The notes under the pieces were generated by a model, which had not been told where the DNA came from, did no database searches, and saw only the letters and a list, made by a program, of their open reading frames with translations. Shown here one piece after another: positions 56,134 to 64,000 of a stretch of 64,000 nt of DNA. Source of the DNA: Neonectria sp. B-13 (taxonomy: Eukaryota; Ascomycota; Sordariomycetes; Hypocreales; Nectriaceae); NCBI GenBank assembly GCA_002682825.1, contig NOKP01000006.1, forward strand, positions 1,302,001 to 1,366,000, given 5' to 3'. The first letter of the stretch is position 1. Each line of letters starts with the position of its first letter. The position numbers and the translations under genes were made by a program.

Positions 56134-57467
56134 TCACTCTGTAAGTGCCCCAACCTTTTTTTTATCTATCCATATCGGATACTTGTTCAAACTCTCAAAC
56201 CACTGGACAGCACTTCCGATCTGTCTTGGTCAGTTAAACACTTGATAATCGGTTGACATCCCCGACTCACCAAGAAAGCCCATGAGCCTATAAATGTTGA
56301 CAGTACAACCGCGTACTCGACGGCTGGCTTGGAAATGCCAAACCCGAGCGCTCCGCATAGAGTAAACCCGATGGCTCCTATCAGGTTCCACAACCCAATG
56401 TGCCAACCAAGAACGCCTGGTGCTGGAATATACCAACGAGGCTGTACCTCGACCATGAAGAGGGTGCCCGAGATAATGAACCCAGTGCCTCCAACAACCT
56501 GAGGAAGCCAGTAGACCACATTTACTGCGGTTGTAGAAAGATTGTTGAGGATGGGCGGCAAAGCTGTGATGCCCGCGATCCAGAAAATTGTCGCGCCGAC
56601 CAGCTGAGAAAAACAGGCAAGGAACCCTATCTCGCGAAAATAGTGTGTCTTGAGTTCATACCAGGTCGGCCACCAGGACCATTTTCGCCCGCCCTCTGCC
56701 GAACCAGACGAGGCCGTCTCGAACTGGTCATCTGTGCTTGATGCCGCCTCAACCAGGGTCCGCTTTTGGGCGTGAGAATGCCGACACTTGTGGTCTGGTT
56801 GAGGGTGCAGGGCGCCGTCGAGCGACTCTTCCACTGCCCACCCGAAGCAGTCGGAACGGTTCTCGTTGACAGCCTCCAGCATGAGGAGAACAGACCCAAA
56901 CTCGAAGACGGTGGCGCCGATGAAGGCCGTAAGACCTCCGCCCCAGGACGTCTCTCCGGAGAACTCGGACGAAGGATATTGAACTGGCATCCAAGAGAAG
57001 AACCCATTAATAACCCAGATGATTGAACCTAGATATTGGAGTCAGATCAATCCAAGTATACCATCTGCAGATGCAAAGCACTCACCTATGGTGAAGACAA
57101 CGGCAACGTCGTAAGAGACATCCCAGACGGGGTATCTCAGGAACATTTTCAGAATTCCATGGAAAGTTTGCTCCCATGTATTCGACGGCTTCAGCTTTTT
57201 TGCCGCGCTGTGGTCTCGGGGATCGCGGTCAATGACCAGCGCGTGGCGACCCTTCCTGTTGTCGCGGCTCCTCCAGACATACGCAGCCTTGAGCGACGAG
57301 ACACCCGGCGCCGCGGTCGGTCTTCCATTTCTCCCTTCGCCGGACGGCCGAGCAGGCTTCGTCCCGGCCACGATGTAGCGCCTCGTGGGATTCAGAAACT
57401 GGAACGGGCCGCTGGCGCGGTCCGCTTCATAATGGCGGCCCTCAAAGTGGTCCTGCGGTGCTGGCAT
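56134..57467 (-). CDS. Multi-pass integral membrane protein, unknown function
   Basis: Three exons (57467-57086, 57028-56271, 56220-56134) give 408 residues. A hydrophilic N-terminus (MPAPQDHFEGRHYEADRASG) is followed by LKPSNTWEQTFHGILKMFLR and about seven hydrophobic segments: YDVAVVFTIGSIIWVINGFF, LTAFIGATVFEFGSVLLMLE, IGFLACFSQLVGATIFWIAG, VVYWLPQVVGGTGFIISGTL, LGWHIGLWNLIGAIGFTLCG and VEYAVVLSTFIGSWAFL. An acidic/His-rich loop (EESLDGALHPQPDHKCRHSH) lies between the second and third. It looks like a conserved fungal membrane protein with no assigned function; transporter or wall-stress roles are guesses. The first in-frame ATG was chosen. The last 28-residue exon was added by matching intron signals. 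It shares a 755-bp divergent promoter region with the HAD gene. Confidence 0.78.
56221..56270 (-). other. Intron 2 of membrane protein gene
   Basis: A 50-nt phase-0 intron: GTGAGT donor, TAACTGAC branch, GACAG acceptor. It joins GSWAFL to IGSAVQWFESLNKYP. A second acceptor (GTCCAG) 18 nt downstream would drop six residues. Confidence 0.7.
57029..57085 (-). other. Intron 1 of membrane protein gene
   Basis: A 57-nt phase-1 intron: GTGAGT donor, CTGAC branch, TCTAG acceptor. It joins VVFTI to GSIIWVINGFF within the first membrane span. Confidence 0.86.
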
Positions 57468-58222
57468 GGTGACGGATGGTACTGCGATGCCTGGTGAGCT
57501 CCCAGTCGACAATTATAGCATGATTGTGGTCTTGTGTATTCATGGTCAGATGGCAGTGGTGGAGGAACAAGGTAGGGTTGTGCAATTGCGTGAGGAATGC
57601 ATGAGGTATCTGAGACGCCACAGCAGAGGCGAAGGAAACATGTTGCCGTGATTCCGGTGCTAAACGTCACGTCGTTTGTCACCCCTGTAGTGTTATTGAT
57701 TTCCTAGGACGCGACTAGACACCACATGAAAGTCAGATATTTATAAAGCATGACAAAACCGCCAACCCAATGGAAACACATTACGCGTGCTACCTACGGA
57801 CTAGAACAATAACCTATCCAGGAGGGAGTGAAGCAATTACCCCGTTCTCAAAAGTTACTTTCTACCTCGGTTTGGTGACTAAACAACTGTTCCAATTAAC
57901 GAAGTCGGCTACCCTGTACTGATGCTGTTATTTATGCTTCTTTTTTTACTTTCGCAAACAAATGTATTATTAGACGACTTGTTTGGTTGTTCCTTCTTCT
58001 TCTTCATGACTACTAAATATACGATTTCTTTTGGAAGGTATATTCAACCTATCCTAGGTTAGTGTTGTCATCCGCAAGGCGTGGAAAGGCATCATCATGT
58101 GACCCCTCTTTCTTGCCATCCTACTACTTAGCATTATCACCAGGTCAATCAATGTCTTGAACATTTCAACCACACAACATCAACTCACACGATATTAAGA
58201 AAGAACTACTCCCACGGCAAGA
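57468..58222. promoter_or_regulatory. AT-rich divergent promoter region
   Basis: An AT-rich 755-bp space between two divergent start codons. A TATA-like word ATATTTATAAA is at 57737-57747, and poly-T/poly-pyrimidine runs lie near 57940 and 58000. It presumably serves both genes, but the orientation of the TATA-like word is undecided. Confidence 0.45.
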
Positions 58223-59026
58223 ATGTCACCTGGAAAAGTGTCACCACTCACTAAGGTGAAGGCTCTCCTCTTTGACGTGTTCGGCACCGTCGTTGACTGG
58301 CGCTCATCCGTCACCGAGGAACTTACCCTACGGGCCTTTCGCAAAGCCTCCTCTGATCTCCCCGAAGGTCTCAAATCCCGTCTCCAGACTCTCACCGAAG
58401 AAGACTGGGGTAGATTCGCCCACGAATGGCATGAATCCTACGGCGACTTTTGCCACGCCTTCAACCCAGACACGGATACCTGGAAGACTGTTGATGAACA
58501 TTGGCGTGACAGCCTAGTCAGCTTGCTTGAGAGTTGGAACCTCACCGGTTTATATACAACAACAGAGATCGAGTCTTTGAGTCTCGTGTGGCACCGTCTC
58601 CTCCCATGGGACGACTCACCCGACGGGCTAGAGAAATTGGGCAAGACTTATGTCACTAGCACGCTGTCCAACGGCAACACCAATCTACTCCGTGATCTGG
58701 ACGACTTTGGAAACTTAGGGTTTCGCAAGTTCCTCTCGGCAGAGAACTTTCGAGCCTACAAACCAAACCCAGCTGTCTACCTGGGTGCTGCGCGCGAGCT
58801 CGGCTTCGAGACCGAAGAGGTAGCCTTGGTTGCAGCCCACCTCAGTGACCTGGAAGCCGCAAGAGCCTGTGGCCTGCGAACCATATACGTCGAGAGACCG
58901 AGAGAGGAGGCCTGGGCAAATGACAAGGAGAAGTGCGAGGGTGCCAAGGAATGGGTTGATCTCTGGATCGGAGAAGAGGAAGACGGCTTCGTGACATTGT
59001 CGGACAAGCTGAAGCAAGTTGCATAG
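58223..59026 (+). CDS. Haloacid-dehalogenase-type (HAD) hydrolase
   Basis: A single exon of 267 residues. HAD motif I LLFDVFGTVVDWR places the nucleophilic aspartate at D18. Motif II is TLSNGN (S148), motif III lysine is K179 in AYKPNPAVY, and motif IV is AAHLSDLEAARACG (H205/D208). A helical cap occupies about 30-125. The FGTVVDWR and AAHxxDLEAA wording is that of L-2-haloacid dehalogenase (type II) subfamily members, which are abundant in ascomycetes and whose natural substrates are mostly unknown (halogenated acids or small phosphoesters). The ATG is the first in the frame. It is divergent from the membrane protein gene; no functional link is evident. Confidence 0.9.
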   Translation: MSPGKVSPLTKVKALLFDVFGTVVDWRSSVTEELTLRAFRKASSDLPEGLKSRLQTLTEEDWGRFAHEWHESYGDFCHAFNPDTDTWKTVDEHWRDSLVSLLESWNLTGLYTTTEIESLSLVWHRLLPWDDSPDGLEKLGKTYVTSTLSNGNTNLLRDLDDFGNLGFRKFLSAENFRAYKPNPAVYLGAARELGFETEEVALVAAHLSDLEAARACGLRTIYVERPREEAWANDKEKCEGAKEWVDLWIGEEEDGFVTLSDKLKQVA

Positions 59027-60121
59027 GGAAACTGCAGAGTCGGAAAAGAGACAGGAACAACGCATTGATGGGTGGCCACCATTGGACAACGAGAGAACGA
59101 CGGTGTGTGAGCTGTCGTTCATATCACCTAGTCTCAAATGCAACTAGGACGAAGGGAAGGAAACGTGCATCAGATACATATGCTTTAGTCTCGAAGTACC
59201 TGGGAATCACACCCCAAATGGTCTCCTTGGAGGCTAATAGTGGTGATCACCTGCGCATCCTTATTCCGCCCCCTCTTCCTCATGTTCTTGAACATGCCAG
59301 ACCTCGGTTTGGTTTAGGCAGGATATGACTACCACGCTGGTGCTACATGCAGTTGCTGATCTCGCTGCGACAAGGAATCAATTTCAGTGAATCATTAGGT
59401 CAGCCATCGGGCTTACGAATTACTTGCTCGGTCGTGGCACCATCCAATATACCCTGCCCATAGAGGAGTTGTTGGTCTCGCCTCCGCCACACATGTTGGT
59501 GGCAGGCATGACAGAACAATGTAAGTTGGTAACTCCCCCGACCCACCGGCAGGGTTCCGGAGACTTTACGGCTCGCATGCAAAAAGAAACCAGAGGTTTT
59601 GTGACGCCGACGAACAAAGCAACGGACCGTGGCGAGTTGTAGGCTAGGTGGGTTGTGGCACTATACTGACTTTGAGCCTTTGTCAAAGCGCGAGAAACTC
59701 GTCACAGCACGGGTTGTACAATGGTTCTGCTGGAGATAGGGCGAACGAGAAGACGAGAAGTGCTCCGAGTGCTACGTTGCCGAGCCTCAAAGGGAAGTTT
59801 TGCGAGGCCAGTTTAGAGTTGGAGACTGTCTGTGTCTCAGAGCTGGGGGGTTGGCTCCTTGTCTCACCCGGACCAAGAAAAACGAAAGCCAGATCTGGCA
59901 ACAGCTAGAGGAACATGGATTCCGCGATGCGACATCAAAGGGGGAAGTATGTACTTCATACGAAATAGTGGTAACTCACGTCAACCCCCCTCCCTCTTGC
60001 CCGCCAACACCGTGACGCCATGCATGACCGTTGAGAAAGGCGGGAAAATAAAGACGCAAAGTCGTAGTCGTAGGCCCGCGAAATGAGGTGCAGACCCAGA
60101 ATGGATACTCCTGGTGCGGTG

Positions 60122-60157
60122 TTGGTCAGGTTCGCCGGGTTGGCCAGGTTCGCCGGG
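60122..60157. repeat. 18-bp tandem duplication
   Basis: Two adjacent copies of TTGGYCAGGTTCGCCGGG differ at one position (T or C). Confidence 0.85.
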
Positions 60158-61253
60158 TTTACACCCGCCTACCTGGGACCCTGGAAATCCGGGAAAAAGG
60201 GGCAAACCAGGAGAAGGTCCATCCCATAAACACCCGAGCTAGCCTTGAAACATCCAACGGCCATGCCAAAGCCACGCGCATGGATGTGAGGAGGAGCCGA
60301 GCGAAGCCGCATAGATGTCTGGGGGAGGAGGCAAGGAGTGTGGCACATCCATGCACGGCGGACCGAGAAGGCTTGAGTCTTTGCCTGGGTTGGCTTAGGG
60401 GCGAGGATAAGAGGATGGGATTTCCAGTGCCCCGGGATGGGAGCGACGTGGAGGGAGGGGATATTTCCCCATGTGCATGTGAAGATAATGGGCAGGGAGC
60501 AAGTCGGCCGGTCAATCGGTCCTATGCGGAAGCTGGCTTAACTTAGACTGCCTGGGTAGTTGTGACGACGGAGAGATGCTCGGAGGTGATGGAATTGAAG
60601 GGGGGGATGAAGCGAGGCGCAGGGAGACGCAGGGAGACGAAAGACGGCCGGTTTATGTGGCCAATTGGGGCTGTACCAGCCGTTGTCCTCGAGATTGATT
60701 GCTTTGATACTGACTGCGTCTGCGTTTACTTTGGATGAGAAATTGGGTGTTGGAGGTTGAGGTTGAGGTTGACAAGAGTGGGGTAGACTGGGTTGGCTAG
60801 GTGGACTGGGCCCGCTGGCCCGGCCCATCTGCGACCTGGAAGCTGCACGCAACCTGCGCCTCAAATACCCGAGAGACATTACCCGCAAGCCGAGCCCGGC
60901 AATCAAGGTAGGGAAACTGCATTCGTGGAGGTATGTACACTGCCGGTTGCAGGGCCAATTAGCCCAGATGGATGGATGTCATGGTCAAGCAGGTGCTTGA
61001 TTTTTTATGCCCTGGCCCTGGCCCTGTTACTGCGGGGTGAAAGTGGTGGTTGTGGTGGTGTTGTAAGCCAGAGAAAAGAAAGAGAAAAAAAAACACCCGC
61101 CGCAACGAACCCGACAGCTAGTAACAAGCGCCCGAGCAGGCAGGCTAGAAGGAAAACAAAACAGAGTCAATAGGGGGGGCGAGGGCACAGCTCCGAGTGG
61201 ATAAATGGTTGCCTTTCACGACGACTTCGTGTCAGCCGCTGTGCATGGTCGTT

Positions 61254-61281
61254 CTGGCATCCATCTGGCATCCATCTGGCA
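61254..61281. repeat. 11-bp tandem repeat (CTGGCATCCAT)
   Basis: Two full copies and a 6-nt partial copy read directly from the sequence. Confidence 0.85.
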
Positions 61282-61419
61282 CGAGTGACGGGGCCAAGAT
61301 AGACGCCCGCGGATGCGGATGCGAATATGCGGATGCACGCAAGAAGGGAGCACGCACGGGGCAACACCGAGCAGCAAGGGGTAGCTATTCCAATGCCACC
61401 CCTTTGCAGGCGTGCAGCA

Positions 61420-61457
61420 TGTAGCTTGTAGCTTGTTGCTTGTAGCTTGCAGCTTGC
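61420..61457. repeat. 7-bp tandem repeat (TGTAGCT)
   Basis: Five copies with single-base variants (TGTTGCT, TGCAGCT) and a partial sixth copy. Confidence 0.85.
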
Positions 61458-62283
61458 TTCTCGGCCGGCAGCGTCTAATGAATCTGTCTCCTACCGCACC
61501 CGTCCGTACCACATATTCGATTCGATGCGCATCTATCTCACATGCTTGGATTACTACACCTCTGGCATTAGACGGGCCTTCCCTAAATGGCGAGAGGCAC
61601 TAGCTGCAGTTCGGACTCCGAACTTCCTACAGGTGCCCAACAACTCGCTCCCCGTCGTCTCGGGTTTTGAGATGTGAGATAATGCAGAGACCGGGCGAGC
61701 CCACTACCATGCAAGCTCCATCTCGTCCGTCAGAGCAAAAGGCTTGGAGGCAAGGCCACACCTACCTAGGTAGGCAATTAAAGCCCCTCTTCGGGGCGCG
61801 AGGGCTTCATAGCTGTCTCTGGTTAGGCATTAGGCACTCACTTTCGGAATATTATGCGGTGGGCTAGCCTCCGCCAAGGCGAGGTATCAAGTATAGCGTT
61901 GACGGATTCCCGCTGGAGCATGCAACCACGGGCCCGTGAAATGTGGGATAGAGGGGGGGGCAGTACTAAGCATTTTCGTTGTCTGCCACAGGCCTAGGGG
62001 GGTTTGGTACAGCCACGCACTGAGTACTACGTACCTTACTCTTGTCAATGGATTCCTGGAAAGGCAGGATCGGAGAGGGGGCATGGAACTGGCATCAACT
62101 ACATCGTTGGCTTCCTGACTCGGGCGTGTCGAGTGGGCCGAGAAGGATGCCCCATCGTCAGTCTTATTAGAGGCACGGCCGCCCATAGCTCAAGCTAAGG
62201 GCATCGTACGGATACTGTATCGGTCAACTAACCACTGCTTACTGCGCTCCAGCTCCAGGGCGAATCTAGACAGGGACCGGGGA

Positions 62284-62325
62284 GACGGGGAAGGGACGGG
62301 GAAGGGACGGGGAAGGGACGGGGAA
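62284..62325. repeat. G-rich 11-bp tandem repeat (GACGGGGAAGG)
   Basis: 3.8 uninterrupted copies. Alternating GGGG and GGG runs on one strand could form a G-quadruplex. Confidence 0.88.
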
Positions 62326-62547
62326 ACGACGGAGACCTTGAAGGAAGGTTAGGAAGCACTGAAAGAGAGACTCGGTAACTCGGTGCAGCACTTCCAGATT
62401 ACCATGCTGCCGCGTGGTAGTGGCATGCCCTCTACAGTCTGCACCGCGGAATTGGACGTCCCTTCCATGAGAAAGACCATCTCCTAAAACCGGGGGTCCG
62501 CCTCCTCTGTCCGTGTCCGTTTCGTTCGAAGCCGTGCCCAACACCGG

Positions 62548-62583
62548 CACCAACACCAACACCAACACCAACACCAACACCAA
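62548..62583. repeat. CACCAA hexanucleotide microsatellite
   Basis: Six perfect copies of CACCAA, 222 bp from the G-rich repeat. It is not a canonical fungal telomere motif (TTAGGG). Confidence 0.9.
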
Positions 62584-64000
62584 AACACCCACTTCGGAGC
62601 CTTTTAGGACGAGATGGTGGGAAGTGGAAGGTCTCCGAGTCTAGACCCTGAAGATCAACATCTCGACTCCTACCGCGTCCAGAAATGTATCCGTTATCGT
62701 CTTCGCTTGTTGCAGAGAGATCGACGGCTGGACCCGCCACTGCCGTGCGCTGGAGCCGACAAGCGCGGAGCCGGTGATGGTTTCGTCCGTCCCCATCCCA
62801 GCCAGCCCGGGCCCAGAGAGTCTCGTGTTTCTGCATGTTCCTGCTGCTTCTGCTGCCTCTGCTGCGGATAGTTGTGCATCAAATATCTGCGCCTGGTCCC
62901 TTGCACCGTCACAGTACCCAACGGTACCTGACTGCGCACTGCACACTGCACAGCTCCATCACAGCTACATAGTAACAGCTCACAGCTCAATGCACGTCTT
63001 TCGACAACAATCGAAGAGAGACAAGGGTTCAACGGACCCTTCCCCCCCCATCCCCCCTCCAGTTCTAGCTCCCCGGCCTGCCAGCACACACCAGCCCAAG
63101 GGAAGAAAGGGAAGAAAAATTCTGCCTCCTCTTTCCATTGTGTATTGCTGGCAGCGAAGAATGGTACCTTTTCACGAATATCCCGTACCTTGCTCCATTT
63201 ACAGTGATACTACCCGCGGTCAGCACAGGCCACCCACCACCACCCCAACCCCAAAAACCCCCCCCAGCTAGTCATCCCCTGGAGAGGGAACAGGGCCCCA
63301 TACCAGCGCCGGTACCTCGCTGGCAGACGACGCAAGCCCGCCCGCCCAGGTATCGCCCAGGTACTGTCCATGCAGCGCATCCACTGGACGGGCACCCCCC
63401 TCTAACCACCGGGCTCTAACCGCACCGTACCACACCACTCGACAGCGCTGCGACCACCTGGTCCTGCTTGCTGCGTGCGTGCTGCGTGCTGCAACCACCA
63501 GCCCCAGATGCAGAAGAAGCAAAACAAAAAAAAGAGGATGGGAAAAAAAGAGAAGAGGATATGTTGCAAAAGAAAAGAAACAAGAAGAAGAAAAAAACAC
63601 GCATCCCGGAAGCATGGGGAGGAGTACGACTAAAGAGAATGAAAACTTTTCTTTTATGCCAGGGAGCGGAAGCAAAAGAGGACCTGCGGACAGAAAAAGT
63701 TTTTTCCTCTCTTTCCCGCGTTGCTTGCAGCCGCCATCGGCCGTTGCATCATCCCTCCGAAGGATGGAGAATCGCAAAGATAGAAAAGCAAGTTGAACAG
63801 CGCGCGGCAGCCCACGCAATAGAGAAAGCCAGTCCCACGGGCGACGCGGGCAGCCATTGGCTCGAGTACTCCCAAGCCAAGCAAAGGCATCTTCCGTCAT
63901 TGCGTTGCTTCCGGCCCCGTTGAGTCAAGTTCAGAAGACGATCGAGTCAAGCCAGAGCGGCCGGTCTTCGTCAACGAGCTGCACGGCACGGTTACTGTGT

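Larger units (their letters stand above)
59027..64000. other. Gene-free right end with simple repeats
   Basis: No coding sequence is recognised in the last 5 kb. Several short tandem repeats are present and listed separately (60122, 61254, 61420, 62284, 62548). Purine-rich DNA with poly-A runs at about 63520-63600 would be pyrimidine-rich on the minus strand and could be the leader of a gene beyond this region. Frames of 100-210 codons begin at non-ATG codons or are built from repeats. Confidence 0.5.

Noticed and set aside
55622..56137. 171-codon minus-strand frame just downstream of the membrane protein stop
   Set aside because: It overlaps the stop codon but no intron signals connect it to the membrane protein; no domain.
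1..64000. tRNA, rRNA, CRISPR array, prophage or intact transposon
   Set aside because: No B-box-like GGTTCGANTC arm with matching cloverleaf, no spaced repeats and no reverse transcriptase, integrase or transposase motifs were found by reading; a tRNAscan or repeat-library search could still find small ones.

Overview
This window is nuclear DNA from a filamentous ascomycete (Pezizomycotina, most likely a Sordariomycete). The genes carry short introns (50-112 nt) with GTAAGT-like donors and CTGAC/CTAAC-type branch sites. Promoters and leaders are pyrimidine-rich, intergenic spaces are long and contain TACGTA/AGGT-type simple repeats, and many proteins are fungal-specific (Pex24-type peroxin, SIN Cdc14, Ies4, Sam35, ApsA/Num1). 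No bacterial, viral or plasmid features, CRISPR array, tRNA, rRNA or intact transposon were recognised. The species cannot be named from what is here.

I support 16 protein genes; splice sites were worked out by hand from frame, GT/AG and branch-site agreement. Left to right: 1-3.6 kb no gene; pom1-like DYRK kinase (-, 3661-7802); about 3 kb leader/intergenic; Pex24-family peroxin (+, 10833-12364) convergent with geranylgeranyl diphosphate synthase (-, 12862-14073); SIN scaffold cdc14 (+, 16731-17696) convergent with a cysteine-rich single-pass membrane protein (-, 17990-19281); indoleamine 2,3-dioxygenase (-, 20404-21934); a secreted-looking protein with 24-residue tandem repeats (-, 22900-24762); INO80 subunit ies4 (+, 27624-28563); vid30/RanBPM subunit of the GID/CTLH ubiquitin ligase (+, 30975-33342) convergent with mitochondrial sam35 (-, 34054-35076); a 69-residue microprotein (+, 38756-38965); a thiol-methyltransferase-like protein (+, 41789-42718) convergent with an OTU deubiquitinase (-, 42851-43756); the cortical PH-domain protein apsA/num1 (-, 44637-48785); a 7.3 kb stretch without a recognisable gene; and an uncharacterised multi-pass membrane protein (-, 56134-57467) divergent from a haloacid-dehalogenase-type hydrolase (+, 58223-59026). 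The last 5 kb holds only simple repeats.

Most genes are housekeeping and unrelated to one another, so no operon-like or biosynthetic cluster is evident. A loose theme is cell shape and division: pom1 (polarity/cell-size kinase), cdc14 (septation signalling) and apsA (nuclear migration at the cortex) lie within 45 kb. The items most worth a second look are the 24-residue repeat protein, the cysteine-rich membrane protein with a dibasic processing site, a pair of matching palindromes upstream of the dioxygenase gene, a frame-preserving 51-nt intron inside the ApsA PH domain, and the microprotein with a long pyrimidine-rich leader. I found no clear evidence for a wholly new multi-gene system.
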